Positions 50,077 through 60,482 of a stretch of DNA of 64,000 bases are shown here, piece by piece. Under the pieces are notes generated by a model. It searched no databases. It saw nothing but the letters and a program-made list of their open reading frames with translations, and had not been told where the DNA came from. This stretch comes from an uncultured Clostridia bacterium. Its GTDB lineage: Bacteria; Bacillota; Clostridia; TANB77; CAG-508. The position numbers and the translations under genes were made by a program. Every line of letters begins with the position of its first letter. Position 1 is the stretch's first letter. Location: positions 1 to 64,000 of the forward strand of contig CANQGU010000006.1 of the NCBI GenBank assembly GCA_947623465.1, in the 5' to 3' direction.

Positions 50077-51955
50077 ATGAAAATACAGTCTTTAGCAGTT
50101 ATTTTTATAATAATAATAATTCCTATAGCAATGCTAATGTCAGAATATATAGATAATAAAATAACTTTAGCTAAGTTAGAAGATGATTATGATTCAAAAT
50201 TGTTAAATTCTACATATTCTGCAATAAAAGCATATCAATTAAATACTGTAAATAACGCATTTGGAGATGTTACCAATGAAGACATGAAAAATATAGAAGC
50301 ATCTGTAAAAACATTTTACGATGCTTTAATTTCTAACTTTAATTACACAGGTTATAATTCAAATGTAATGAAAGAATATGTTCCAGCTGTTGTGTATACT
50401 TTATATGATGGCTATTATATATATTCACCATACGAAAACATATTAACTGAAGTTGAAAAAGATAGTTATGATACAAATTATAGCGAATCAGAAAAAATAA
50501 GAACAGGATTAAAGCCATATATATATTATACATGTAGATATACAAGAGGTGCAGACCCAATAAAAGATGATTTTACAATTACATATACATTAGACAATTA
50601 TATAACGATTCAAGGAGAAATAAAGGGAAAATATGTATATGATTGTGGATATTTATATAATATAGCTACAACTGAAGATGGTGATCGGCATATGCAAAAA
50701 AGGTGATACATATTATTATAATGGAATTCCATTTACTACAGGAACTACAGAATGCATGAAAGAATATGTAGGGCAAGATGAATATCAATATGTAAAAATA
50801 AATGGAAAAAAATATTATTTAGATATAAATCATTATACAGATAGAAGTACAAGTGAAAATTATAAAGGGTACACAATTAATGCACAAGCAGGAATTTTTT
50901 ACATAGATTCAAATGGAAATAAAGATTATAGTCAAACAAAAGGGTATAGTAAAGACAATAATGAAGAAGACAACGATAAATTTTTAAAATATTATTTAGC
51001 TATAACCAAAAATAAAAGTGCTTATGAATATTTTAAAAAAGCATACGAATTTTCAAGTGCTGTATTAGGTAATCCAGTAGATGGATATGTAAATAAAGCA
51101 GGAAAAAATGTTAAAACTGATTTAGGTTTATCAAACGGATATGGCTTAAAAAATTTAAAATGGAAAGATGCTACAATTTATTATGATAAATTAACGGAAT
51201 TTGAAAAAGAAGATACTGAAATATTTGGAACAAACATTGAGTATTCTGATTCAAGTTTTAATAAACATAGAAGTGCTGTTATAAGATATGTTGTAGAAAC
51301 AAATTTACAAACATCAATTGCAGCCTTTTCATCAAATGCAGGTGGTTCAAATTTTATAATGCCAAAAATCTCTGAAACAGATTGGGAAGTAATAGAAAAT
51401 GATGTATGTGCAATATCATTTTTACAAGGATTAAATTTAGGCGATAAAAAATATAATGGATATGCAGTAGTTGCAAACAACTTATCTACAGCTTATGTAG
51501 ATGAAAATGATATATACATATTAAATCAAGATTCAAATGGTAATAGGATGTATTCAAAACCAAATGATGACAAAATCTCTAGTATTATAACGACAGATGA
51601 ATATGGAAATTCTCTTGGCTATCAACCGGGAATATTAAAAACAAATTTTGAAATGAAGCAAGATAAAAGTACAGGAAATACAATATATTATGAACCAATG
51701 AGTTATAAAAAAAGTGGTAAACAAACAGGGTATTTGGGAAGTTACACAAGTATTATAGGAAGCTCTGGTTTAGTTCCAATTAAAAATGGTGGAATATATA
51801 AATATATGAAAAGACCTGAAACTGATGTAGCAATAAAAAGAGCCTATTATACAGCTTTAGCAAGAGAAAGATGGAGTGCATATAATGATAATAATGTAAA
51901 CTATGAAATATATCAGGGAACTGGAGTAGAATATTTCTTAAATAGTTATCCATAA
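50077..51955 (+). CDS. Large anchored pilus-locus protein, read through one +1 shift at CGG
   Basis: A 625-aa protein with an N-terminal hydrophobic helix (about 4-22: QSLAVIFIIIIIPIAMLMSE) and a very long Tyr/Asn/Lys-rich exterior region. The break at residue 204 (CGG at 50686-50688) is healed by skipping C50686, giving TTEDGDGICKKGDTYYYNGI. The size and architecture recall TadG-like or tip adhesin proteins, but no defined domain was recognised. It is the last gene of the locus and is followed by strong terminators. Unshifted, it would end after about 210 residues. Confidence 0.78.
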
Positions 51956-51994
51956 AAAGAGATGATTTTATTTTTAAATCATCTCTTTTTATTT
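51956..51994 (+). terminator. Bidirectional terminator after the pilus locus
   Basis: Perfect 15-bp stem of AAAAAGAGATGATTT and its complement around a 6-nt T/A loop; A-run and T-run on the two sides let it act in both directions. Confidence 0.88.
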
Positions 51995-52013
51995 TAATTA
52001 AACTTTATAAAAA

Positions 52014-52056
52014 AAAGATGATTTAAAAAACATTTTAAAAATCATCTCTTTTATTT
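52014..52056 (-). terminator. Terminator of murC, related in sequence to the preceding one
   Basis: A second AGATGATTT/AAATCATCT stem with a longer A-rich loop, 50 nt from the first. It faces the convergent murC gene; the two hairpins appear to be duplicates. Confidence 0.7.
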
Positions 52057-53435
52057 TAATTTAAAAGCATAGAACCAATTTGAGTTACAGTACCTGCACC
52101 TTGAGTTAAAACAATATCATTTTCTTTTACATTTTCTTTTAAATAATTTACACAGTCATTAAAATCGGGAATATATTTAGCCGTTTTTCCTAAAGTAGAA
52201 ATTTTATTAGTTAAATCTTTAGATGTAATATTATAAGTATTTTTTTCTCTTGCAGCATAAATATCCAAAACAATTATATTATCAAAATTTAAAAGAGCTT
52301 TTGCAAAATCATCTAAAAGAGTTTTTGTTCTACTATATGTGTGTGGTTGAAAAACAACCCAAGATTTATTATACTTTTTATTCATCAAAGCTTTTGCTGT
52401 TGCTATAATTTCAGTAGGATGATGTCCATAATCATCATAAATGCTTGCACCATTTACTTTTCCTTTAAACTCAAATCTTCTTGCAGCACCTGTAAAACTA
52501 AGCAAAGCTTTTTTTATAGTTTCATAATCAATACCATAATAATTACATAAAGCAATACAACCCAAAGCATTTAAGACATTATGCATTCCAGGAACACTAA
52601 GTTTTATTCTTCCATAAAATTGATTTTTAGAATAAACATCAAATTCAGAAAAACCGTCATTATCAAAAGAAATATTTACAGCAAAGAAATCTGTATTTTT
52701 ATTAGTAATTCCATAACTTAAACAATTTGCTTTTGTATACTTTGTTAAATCAAGTGCATTTTCATCATCACCATTTACAACAAGCAAACCATTTTCAGGT
52801 AATAGCTCTACATATTTTACAAAAGCATTTTTAATATTTTCAAAATTCTTAAAATAATCTAAATGATCATTATCTATGTTCAAAATTATTTCAGATTTAG
52901 GGTAAAACTTTAAAAAGCTTTCTACATATTCACATGCTTCTATTATAAAATATTCACTATTTCCAACTTTATAATTTCCACTAATTTGCTTTAAATCAGC
53001 ACCTACTTGAATAGTAGGGTCTTTTAAAGCTTCTAAAAAACATAGTGATACCATAGAAGTAGTAGTGCTTTTTCCATGTGTTCCTGCAACTGTTATTGTT
53101 TCTTCAAAACATTTTGTAAGTTCACCTAAAAAATCTGCTCTTTCTATTATTGGAATATTTTTTGCTTTTGCAGTAACAAGCTCAACATTATCTTGCTTTA
53201 TTGCAGCAGAATAAACTACAATATCAGGATTAGATATGTTTTCTTCACTATGACCAATAAAAACCTTTATTCCAGCTTGTTCTAATTTTTTTGTGGTTTC
53301 TGAGGAAGTGTTGTTAGAGCCAGAAACTTCAAAACCAAAGTTTACCAAAATTTCTGCAATACCACTCATACTAACACCGCCGATACCTACCATATATATC
53401 TTTTTATATTTCTCTAATCTTTTAATATTAGGCAT
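52056..53435 (-). CDS. murC: UDP-N-acetylmuramate-L-alanine ligase
   Basis: Adds L-Ala to UDP-MurNAc in peptidoglycan synthesis. The N-terminal Rossmann motif is MVGIGGVSMSGIAEIL, the ATP loop is VAGTHGKSTTTSM, NIDNDHLDYF follows, and the C-terminal HPTEIIATAKAL region is present. ATG at 53435 is preferred (AGGAG 10 nt upstream) over the in-frame TTG at 53444. Length is 459 aa. On the minus strand, convergent with the pilus locus. Confidence 0.95.
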   Translation of the reverse strand: MPNIKRLEKYKKIYMVGIGGVSMSGIAEILVNFGFEVSGSNNTSSETTKKLEQAGIKVFIGHSEENISNPDIVVYSAAIKQDNVELVTAKAKNIPIIERADFLGELTKCFEETITVAGTHGKSTTTSMVSLCFLEALKDPTIQVGADLKQISGNYKVGNSEYFIIEACEYVESFLKFYPKSEIILNIDNDHLDYFKNFENIKNAFVKYVELLPENGLLVVNGDDENALDLTKYTKANCLSYGITNKNTDFFAVNISFDNDGFSEFDVYSKNQFYGRIKLSVPGMHNVLNALGCIALCNYYGIDYETIKKALLSFTGAARRFEFKGKVNGASIYDDYGHHPTEIIATAKALMNKKYNKSWVVFQPHTYSRTKTLLDDFAKALLNFDNIIVLDIYAAREKNTYNITSKDLTNKISTLGKTAKYIPDFNDCVNYLKENVKENDIVLTQGAGTVTQIGSMLLN

Positions 53436-53512
53436 TGTTATCAAACTCCTATAAATTATTATTTAAACCCAATTTATTTATTTTATGGGTTTTACAATTA
53501 AAATGTGAAACT

Positions 53513-53618
53513 TTTAAAATTTCCGCGTCAGCACTTTATTTTCAAAAAATCGGTGGATATCCTTAAAAGGGGGACCAATTTTTTGAAAACAAAGTGCGGT
53601 TAAACAGGAAATTTTAAA
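53513..53618. repeat. Nested palindromic element between clpE and murC
   Basis: Outer arms TTTAAAATTTCC/GGAAATTTTAAA (53513-53524 and 53607-53618) enclose a second stem GCACTTT/AAAGTGC and an A/T stem TTTTCAAAAAAT-type, around a core with GGTGGATATCC and GGGGGACC. It overlaps the last codons of clpE. It may double as the clpE terminator, but is larger and has a GC-rich core. Confidence 0.65.
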
Positions 53619-55971
53619 TAGTTTTAAATTCTAATGCATCCTTTTTTAAATCAACGACGATATTTTGTCCATCCACAATTTCGCCTTTTAATATTTTTTC
53701 TGAAATTTCGTCTTCAATATACTTTTGAATAGCTCTACGAAGTGGTCTTGCTCCAAATTTTAAATTTGTACCTTTTTCTAAAATAAAGTTTTTAGCTTTT
53801 TTAGTTAATTCTAAAGTAATATCTTTATTAGAAAGAGCAATAGAAGTATCATTTAACATTAAATCAACTATTTCAATTAATTCTTCATTAGTTAAAGAAT
53901 TAAATACAACAATTTCATCAACTCTATTTAAAAATTCAGGTCTAAAAACTTCTTTTAAGCGTTCTTCAATTTTATATTTATCTGAGCTACCAAATCCAAT
54001 AGAATTATTATTTAAGTTTGAACCTGCATTTGAAGTCATTATAATTATTGTGTTTTCAAAACTTACAGTATTTCCTTGGCTATCTGTTAATCTTCCATCA
54101 TCTAAAATTTGTAAAAGAATATTAAATACATCAGGATGAGCTTTTTCAATTTCGTCTAAAAGTACAATAGAGTAGGGGTGACGCTTAACTTTATCAGTAA
54201 GTTGTCCTGCATCATCATAACCTACATATCCCGGAGGTGCACCTATTAATTTTGCTGTAGAATTACTTTCCATATATTCAGACATATCTATTCTAATTAT
54301 AGAATCTTCTGAGCCGAACATTTCATAAGAAAGAGCTTTAGCTAATGCAGTTTTACCAACACCTGTAGGACCTACAAAAATAAATGAAGGTGGGCGTTTA
54401 GTTGATTTTAATCCTGCTCTATTTCTACGAATAGCACGAGACACTGCATTTACAGCATCATTTTGACCAATTATTTTTTTATGAAGATTAGCTTCTAAAT
54501 TTAAAAGTTTTTGAGTTTCTTCTTCTGTTATTTTACTAACAGGAATTTTTGTCCAACTTTCAATTACATTTGCAACATCTTGAAGTGTAAGGTTTCTAAT
54601 CTTCATTGTAGAATTTATTTTGTCTATTTCTTCAATTAGGCGGCATTCTTCTGTTTTTAAAGCAGCAGCTTTTTGATAATCTTCTGTAGAATCTGTTGTA
54701 ACTGCTTCATCTTTTTGCTCTTGAACTTCTTTTAATTTTTGCCTTAATAATTCTAGTCTATACAATTCTTTATTTTCTAGGTTAATTCTTGAACATGCTT
54801 CATCTAATATATCTATAGCTTTGTCTGGTAAATATCTGTCATGAATATATTTTTCAGACATAATTACAGTTTGTTTTATAACATCTGATGAAATTTTTAC
54901 TTTGTGGTAATCCTCGTAATATTTTTTTATTCCATCCAAAATTCCAATAGAATCTGTAACAGATGGTTCTTCAATTAAAACTTGTTGGAATCTACGCTCT
55001 AAAGCAGTATCTTTTTCTATATATTTACGATATTCTTTAATTGTTGTTGTTCCAATTAATTGAATTTTTCCATCTGCCAAAGCAGGTTTTAAAATATTGC
55101 CGGCATTCATTGAACTATCTTCGCCATTGCCACCAGCACCTATAATAGAGTGGATTTCGTCTATTACAAGAATTATATTTCCACAATTAATACATTCTTC
55201 TATAATACCTTTCATTCTAGCTTCAAACTGACCTCTAAATTGAGTTCCTGCAACAACTGATGTCATATCAAGTAAATAAACTTCTTTATTTAAAAGTTTA
55301 GCAGGGACATTTTTATTTGCAATTTTTATAGCTAGGGCATTAGCAATAGCAGTTTTACCAACACCAGGTTCTCCAATTAAACAAGGGTTATTTTTAGAAC
55401 GCCTATTTAAAATTTGAACAACTCTTTGAAGTTCTTTATCTCTACCAATTACCATATCTATTTCATTATTTTGAGCTTTTAGAGTTAAATTTGTTCCAAA
55501 AGTATCTAGATATTTTTTCTTTTTATTTTTTTGCTTTTTCTTTTCTGGTTTTACTTTCTTTTTAGTATTTCCAGAAGAAACTTCATCATTTGAATTTTGT
55601 GATTTTTGATTAAATATATTTCCAAAAATTGAACCAAGGGGGATAGCACCTGCAAAAACCTTAGGTTCACCATCTTCTATATTTTCATCTTTGTCTAAAT
55701 TTTCGTCCACTGGAATAGCATTAAATTCAATTCCATCAATTTCGCCTAAACCTTCTGATAGATTTTTAAATAGATTTTCAAGATTTTTATTTAATTCTGA
55801 AGGAGATGTATTAAACATTGCATTATTTTGTGCTCTTAAAATTTCATCAGTATTTATTCCAAGTTTTTTAGCACATGGTATACACAAACCTTCCATTTCT
55901 CTTTTTCCATTAGCATCCATTTTGCTTGAAAATATAGCTGCTGGATTTTTCTTACACATTGAACATATCAT
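53614..55971 (-). CDS. clpE: Clp AAA+ unfoldase, ClpE/ClpC type
   Basis: A 785-aa HSP100 protein. An N-terminal zinc finger (CSMCKKN and CIPCAKK) replaces the usual Clp-N repeats, as in ClpE. A Lys-rich linker leads to AAA-1 ([12 protein letters not shown]; Walker B VIDEIHSI), a central UVR-like coiled region (about 425-465), and AAA-2 ([24 protein letters not shown]). NSIGFGSS is the probable ClpP-docking loop. Divergent from plsY, with its own promoter. ClpC and ClpE are hard to separate by eye; the zinc finger favours ClpE. Confidence 0.93.
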   Translation of the reverse strand: MICSMCKKNPAAIFSSKMDANGKREMEGLCIPCAKKLGINTDEILRAQNNAMFNTSPSELNKNLENLFKNLSEGLGEIDGIEFNAIPVDENLDKDENIEDGEPKVFAGAIPLGSIFGNIFNQKSQNSNDEVSSGNTKKKVKPEKKKQKNKKKKYLDTFGTNLTLKAQNNEIDMVIGRDKELQRVVQILNRRSKNNPCLIGEPGVGKTAIANALAIKIANKNVPAKLLNKEVYLLDMTSVVAGTQFRGQFEARMKGIIEECINCGNIILVIDEIHSIIGAGGNGEDSSMNAGNILKPALADGKIQLIGTTTIKEYRKYIEKDTALERRFQQVLIEEPSVTDSIGILDGIKKYYEDYHKVKISSDVIKQTVIMSEKYIHDRYLPDKAIDILDEACSRINLENKELYRLELLRQKLKEVQEQKDEAVTTDSTEDYQKAAALKTEECRLIEEIDKINSTMKIRNLTLQDVANVIESWTKIPVSKITEEETQKLLNLEANLHKKIIGQNDAVNAVSRAIRRNRAGLKSTKRPPSFIFVGPTGVGKTALAKALSYEMFGSEDSIIRIDMSEYMESNSTAKLIGAPPGYVGYDDAGQLTDKVKRHPYSIVLLDEIEKAHPDVFNILLQILDDGRLTDSQGNTVSFENTIIIMTSNAGSNLNNNSIGFGSSDKYKIEERLKEVFRPEFLNRVDEIVVFNSLTNEELIEIVDLMLNDTSIALSNKDITLELTKKAKNFILEKGTNLKFGARPLRRAIQKYIEDEISEKILKGEIVDGQNIVVDLKKDALEFKTI

Positions 55972-56051
55972 AATAGTTTATTTCCTCATTTCTATATTTT
56001 ATAAAATTTTTATGAAAATGTATTAATAATTTACACAATTTCATAAATTAT

Positions 56052-56080
56052 ATAATACCTCAAAAATAGAATAAAGTCAA
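56052..56080 (-). promoter_or_regulatory. Promoter of clpE
   Basis: On the minus strand, TTGACT (56080-56075) and TATTAT (56057-56052) are separated by 17 nt, about 80 nt upstream of the start. No CtsR-like heptad repeats were noticed. Confidence 0.7.
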
Positions 56081-56118
56081 TTAAAATCACAAATTTTTCA
56101 CAATACGATTGGTATAAA

Positions 56119-56236
56119 AAATTTTATATTATATATTTTGAAGTGAATTGGGGGGACCTTTTTAGAAAATGTTATGAGTTTTACGAATTACATTTTCTTA
56201 AATGGGGATAACGAAAAAATATATAATATAAAATTT
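56119..56236. mobile_element. MITE-like palindromic element, copy 1
   Basis: A 118-bp element with perfect 21-bp A/T terminal inverted repeats, and an inner hairpin AGAAAATGT/ACATTTTCT flanked by GGGGGGACC and GGGGATAA. A second copy in opposite orientation is at 59196. No ORF. With the clpE promoter it fills the 365-nt clpE-plsY gap. Confidence 0.7.
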
Positions 56237-56335
56237 ATTAGTAAAAATTATTATTAAAAGTTTTGTGATTTTGTATTGATATTTAAAAAAATATATAATA
56301 TAATAATTGATATAAAAATCAAAGGAGGAATTGAT

Positions 56336-56977
56336 ATGGCAACATACATAATAGTAGCTATTTTAGCATATTTAATAGGAAGTATTAACTTTTCTGTAAT
56401 AATTAGCAAAAAGTTAGCAGGAATTGACATTAGAGAAAAAGGAAGTGGAAATGCAGGAACAACAAATATACTTAGAGTTGTAGGCAAAAGAGCAGCATTA
56501 ATTACACTTGTATGTGATATTTTAAAAGGTGTAGTTTCAGTTCTACTTGCCCTAATTATAGGACTAATTATAAAAAATACAGATAGAGCATTTTTAATAC
56601 AAATTGCAGGTATCTTTGTTGTTATAGGACATACATTCCCAGTATTTTTTGGATTTAAAGGAGGAAAAGGAGTTGCAACTTCAATAGGAGTACTACTTAT
56701 GACAAATTGGAAAATAGGTCTAATTTGTTTAGTATTTGGATTAGTAGTAGTTGCAGTAACTAGAATGGTATCTTTAGGTTCAATTGCTGCTGCAATATTA
56801 TTCCCAGTATTAAGCTTATTTATAAGTACAAACTTTATAGTAGAAGCTAGTGGAATTAAATATTTAGTTTATAGTTTAATATTAGCACTTATTGTTATAT
56901 TCAATCACAGAGAAAATATTAAAAGAATCGCAAGTGGTACAGAAAATAAAATAAGTTTTAAAAATACAGAAAATTAA
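56336..56977 (+). CDS. plsY: Glycerol-3-phosphate acyltransferase PlsY
   Basis: A membrane enzyme that transfers acyl from acyl-phosphate to glycerol-3-phosphate, the first step of phospholipid synthesis. Motifs: GSGNAGTTNILRVVGKRAA (about 38-56), the GHTFPVFFGFKGGKGVATS loop (about 101-119) and a C-terminal FNHRENIKR. Five or so spans fit the family. The ATG at 56336 has GGAGG upstream; an earlier in-frame ATG lacks one. It precedes gpsA, which makes its substrate. Confidence 0.94.
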   Translation: MATYIIVAILAYLIGSINFSVIISKKLAGIDIREKGSGNAGTTNILRVVGKRAALITLVCDILKGVVSVLLALIIGLIIKNTDRAFLIQIAGIFVVIGHTFPVFFGFKGGKGVATSIGVLLMTNWKIGLICLVFGLVVVAVTRMVSLGSIAAAILFPVLSLFISTNFIVEASGIKYLVYSLILALIVIFNHRENIKRIASGTENKISFKNTEN

Positions 56978-57073
56978 TTCTATTTAATATTAAATTAATA
57001 AAAAGTAATTGTATATAATATAAAATTAATTAGATGTAATATCAAAAAAATATGACAAAAAAGGAAGATAAAA

Positions 57074-58068
57074 ATGAAAAAAATTGCAATAATAGGAAGT
57101 GGTAGTTGGGGAGTAGCCTTAGCAATCCACTTGGCAAAAATGGGACATACCGTTAAAATATGGTCATTTGAAAAAGAAGAAGCAGATTTAATAAACAATG
57201 AAAAAAGATGTAAATTTTTACCAAATGTTATAATACCTGAAAATATAGTTTGTAAAACAAATTATGAAGAAGTAATAAAAGATGCAGATATAATCTTACA
57301 AGTTACACCTTCAAAATTTACAAGAAATATAGTAAGAGAATACAAAAAATATATAGATGTAGAAAAACAGCCAATAATTGTATGCTCAAAAGGAATAGAA
57401 AAAGAAACATCACTTACACTAGACGAAGTAATACTTGAAGAAATACCAAATGCTAGAATTGGAGCATTATCTCGGACCTAGTCATGCAGAAGAAGTATGT
57501 ATCGCAGTTCCAACAGTATTAGTAATTGCATCTAAAGACGAAGAAGTAAAAAAACTTGTGCAAGACACATTTATGAACGAATTTTTAAGAATATATACTT
57601 CAAATGATGTAAAAGGAGTAGAACTTGGAGGAGCTTTAAAAAACATAATAGCATTTTGTGGACGGAGTTGTAGCAGGTGTTGGAGGAAAAGACAACACAT
57701 TTGCAGCATTAATTACAAGAGGATTAGTAGAAATAAGAAAACTAGGTGTAGCACTTGGTGGAGAAAAAGAAACATTTTACGGTTTAAGTGGACTAGGAGA
57801 CTTAATAGTAACATGTTTAAGTGAACACTCAAGAAACAGAAAAGCAGGAATTTTAATTGGTCAAGGAAAAACAATAGAAGAAACTAAAAAAGAAGTTGGT
57901 ATGACAATAGAATCAATAGACAACATTGAAGTTGCAAAAAGTTTAGGAGATAAATTAAATATAGAGCTACCAATTATAAATACAGCATATGATGTTTTAT
58001 ACAATGGATTAAATCCAAAAGATGCTTTCAAAATTCTTATGACAAGGCAAAAAAAGGAAGAAGATTAA
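57074..58068 (+). CDS. gpsA: Glycerol-3-phosphate dehydrogenase GpsA, read through two +1 shifts at CGG
   Basis: NAD(P)-dependent enzyme making sn-glycerol-3-phosphate for phospholipids. The Rossmann motif is [15 protein letters not shown]. Breaks at 57473 and 57663 are healed by skipping one C each, giving [11 protein letters not shown] and [18 protein letters not shown]; both are catalytic-pocket motifs conserved throughout the family (GPSxAxE and the N-x-x-A...G segment). Restored length is 330 aa, normal. AAGGAAG precedes the ATG. It is normally essential, and unshifted the protein would end at residue 135. Confidence 0.93.
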
Positions 58069-58148
58069 GTATAAATTATAGTAATTTATACATAATATTA
58101 AATAAAGGTATATAAGTAAAACAGACCAATTATAAAAATATTTTTAAA

Positions 58149-58256
58149 GAAAGGAGAGTATGATTTTTAAATATATAAATTAGGTTAAAATATAAAGAAT
58201 TACACAAAATAAATTAATTTATATGTAATTTAAATTATCATACAATAAAGATTATG
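58149..58256 (+). promoter_or_regulatory. Hairpin-spaced ribosome site of the zinc-ribbon gene
   Basis: AAAGGAGA at 58149-58156 is followed by a long imperfect hairpin (GTATGAT...ATCATAC, arms about 25 nt) that ends about 10 nt before the ATG at 58254. No other good ribosome site is present. Confidence 0.55.
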
Positions 58257-58742
58257 GAATTTTTTGATAAATTAACAAAAAAAGCTAGTGAAACATATAA
58301 AGGAGCTGCAGAAAAAACAGGTAAAATTGCAAAAGAAGCAAAATTAAAAATGAAAATAAGTGATAATAAATCTAAAATAAATAGCTTATATCAAGAGATA
58401 GGAAAAAAAGTATATCAAAAACATACTGCTAATGAAAATTTAAATATAAAAAAAGATTTAGAAGAAGAATGCTCAAAAATAGATGCATATACAGCTGAAA
58501 TAGAAAACTATCATAAAGAAATATTAGATTTATCAGATGTAAAAGTATGTATTAAATGTGGTGAACATATGGATAAGCAAGCTAAATTCTGCCCAAAATG
58601 CGGAGAAGAACAACCACAAGAAGAAGTAAAAGAAGTAGAAGTAATTGAGCAAGAAGAGGGCTGTGACAAAGAAGATAAAAAAGATGAAGATTGCAAAGAA
58701 GAAAGCAAAGAGTGTGAAGATAAAAAAGAAGATAAAGAATAA
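58254..58742 (+). CDS. Coiled-coil and zinc-ribbon protein
   Basis: A 162-aa soluble protein. An amphipathic N-terminus (KLTKKASETYKGAAEKTGKI) leads to a coiled coil (about 30-85), then a zinc ribbon CIKCGEHMDKQAKFCPKCGEE (about 100-120), and an extremely acidic Glu/Lys/Asp tail with extra cysteines. Similar coil-plus-ribbon proteins are common in Clostridia and have no firm function. Its ribosome site is unusual (hairpin-spaced). Confidence 0.8.
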   Translation: MEFFDKLTKKASETYKGAAEKTGKIAKEAKLKMKISDNKSKINSLYQEIGKKVYQKHTANENLNIKKDLEEECSKIDAYTAEIENYHKEILDLSDVKVCIKCGEHMDKQAKFCPKCGEEQPQEEVKEVEVIEQEEGCDKEDKKDEDCKEESKECEDKKEDKE

Positions 58743-58798
58743 AAAAGAGCGAAAAATAGTATTTTTTAATAAAAAAAGTGCATAATATAAGTTGTGGA

Positions 58799-59080
58799 TT
58801 AGTAAGGATAACGTTCATATAGATATTTTATTATAAAATTGGCATTATTGTCTGATATTTTTATATAAATATCTTTATCTAAACTAATCCACATTTTTAT
58901 ATTAAATTTTTCAAAATTATCTGCAAATACTCCAATTATTTCTGCAATTTCTATTGGATTTGCATAACTTTTTTCCCATTTTAATTTGTTTCCAATTTCT
59001 AAATCAGTATTGTAAAATGCACTTAAAAATTTGTTTATTTCACCATTTTGTTTACTTTGTAATCTAACACTTGCAAGCAT
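58799..59080 (-). CDS. Conserved-looking 93-aa protein, unknown function
   Basis: A small soluble protein (MLASVRLQSKQNGEINKFLS...) with a mixed helix/strand composition and several aromatic residues. An excellent AGGAGG site 6 nt upstream of the ATG supports translation. No family was recognised. It is convergent with the zinc-ribbon gene. Confidence 0.75.
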   Translation of the reverse strand: MLASVRLQSKQNGEINKFLSAFYNTDLEIGNKLKWEKSYANPIEIAEIIGVFADNFEKFNIKMWISLDKDIYIKISDNNANFIIKYLYERYPY

Positions 59081-59195
59081 TTTAATCCTCCTAAAATATA
59101 AATCAAAAGTTTTATAAATATAGTATTGTAGAAAATTAAAAATTTATGCAAGAAATTGTCGATGGATAAAATTTTTTATTTAAAATTATTATAAA

Positions 59196-59310
59196 GTTTA
59201 TATTTATATATTTTTCGATTATCCCCATTTAAGAAAATGTAATTCGCTAAAGCTCATAACATTTTCTAAAAAGGTCCCCCCAATTCATTTCAAAATATAT
59301 AAATATAAAC
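59196..59310. mobile_element. MITE-like palindromic element, copy 2 (inverted)
   Basis: A 115-bp element whose reverse complement matches the copy at 56119 almost throughout its core. Its 19-bp terminal inverted repeats are perfect within the copy but differ from those of copy 1 at matching positions, so the pairing has been kept. Confidence 0.7.
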
Positions 59311-59364
59311 TCTATTATTAATAAAAATTAATTAAAAAATCTAGAAAAATAATAAAATATATGT

Positions 59365-59370
59365 TATAAT
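59365..59370 (+). promoter_or_regulatory. -10 box upstream of RNase P RNA
   Basis: A perfect TATAAT about 40 nt before the predicted RNA start; the -35 region (TAGAAA at 59342-59347) is weak. Confidence 0.5.
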
Positions 59371-59409
59371 AAAAGACATGTTAGAAGAGAAGCGAAAAAT
59401 TCTTCTCAA

Positions 59410-59753
59410 GGTAAACTAATTAGTCGCTGGCAAAATTCGAAAGGATTTGCGAGAGGAAAGTCCGGGCTCCATAAAGCAAAGATGCTAGATAACGTCTAGT
59501 GAGGGAAACCTTAAGGAAAGTGCAACAGAAAATAACCGCCATTTAATAATGGTAAGGATGAAAAGGCGAGGTAAGAGCTCACCGGCCATATGGTGACATG
59601 TGGCGTCAGTGTAAACCCCATCTGGAGCAACACCTAAATTGGATATTAAACACTTGCTCGGTGGTCCAAACTTGTGTGGCTTGAGCTATATAGTGATATA
59701 TAGCCTAGATAAATGACTAATTTAAATGACAGAACCCGGCTTACAGGTTTACC
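59410..59753 (+). ncRNA. rnpB: RNase P RNA
   Basis: The catalytic RNA that matures tRNA 5-prime ends. Universally conserved blocks are present: GAGGAAAGTCCGGGCTCC near 59453, GGTAAGAGCTCACCG near 59571, and ACAGAACCCGGCTTACAGG at the 3-prime end. GGTAAAC at 59410 pairs with GTTTACC at 59747, giving stem P1 and the ends. The ylxR product encoded upstream in the window is a proposed modulator of this enzyme. Confidence 0.96.
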
Positions 59754-59863
59754 TATAAAATTATAAAAAATTTAATTTATGATTTAAGCCGAATAAATTA
59801 TAAGTATTAAAATGTATAAAATGGAAACAATATTATTAAATAACCTTAAAAGAGGTGATAATA

Positions 59864-60482
59864 TTGTTTTTTTTATATTTAATATTAGTTATATTTATAA
59901 TATCAATCATATTAACACTTTTTACATCAATAGAAATTGAAATAAAAAATTTAAACTATACAGGAAATAAAAAAGAAAAAATTAATAAAAATTATAAAAT
60001 AATAATAAAATTATATCTATTTGAAAAAATAAAATATTTAAATATATCAATAGAAGCAAATCAATTTAAAAAAGAAAAAATATTAAATCATTTAAACAAA
60101 CTAGAACAAAAAATGATGAGTGCAAAAAATAATGTTGATATAAAAATATTGGATATTTTAAAAAATGCAAAATTACAAATAATAAGTTTAGATTTACAAT
60201 TAGATATAAGTTTAGAAGATGCAGCACAAAATGCTATATCTGTTGGAATAATATCAAGCATAATTCCAATTGTTTTTAGAAAATATATAGAGAAGCGGGA
60301 GCAAAATAAAATGGGATATAAAGCCATTATATCAAAATAAAAACTTTTTTAACATAAGATTAAATTGTATATTTAGAACCAAATTGATACATATTATTTA
60401 TACAATAATAAATATGAAAAAGAAAGGAGATAAAAATGTCAGAACATCCAATAGAAGGGCTTATGCATACAGCCATGAATAA
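59864..60482 (+). CDS. ytfI: YtfI-like DUF2953 sporulation protein, read through one +1 shift at CGG
   Basis: A membrane protein with an N-terminal span (about 1-22). The CGG at 60296-60298 (residue 145) breaks the frame; skipping C60296 gives EKGSKIKWDIKPLYQNKNFF, then a tail ending RTSNRRAYAYSHE at 60482. That W-x-I-x-P segment and RTSNRR tail are the family's C-terminal signature. The tail overlaps the ytfJ start by 47 nt. Unshifted, the protein ends at 60340 without it. TTG at 59864 is chosen for its AGAGGTGA site. Confidence 0.85.
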
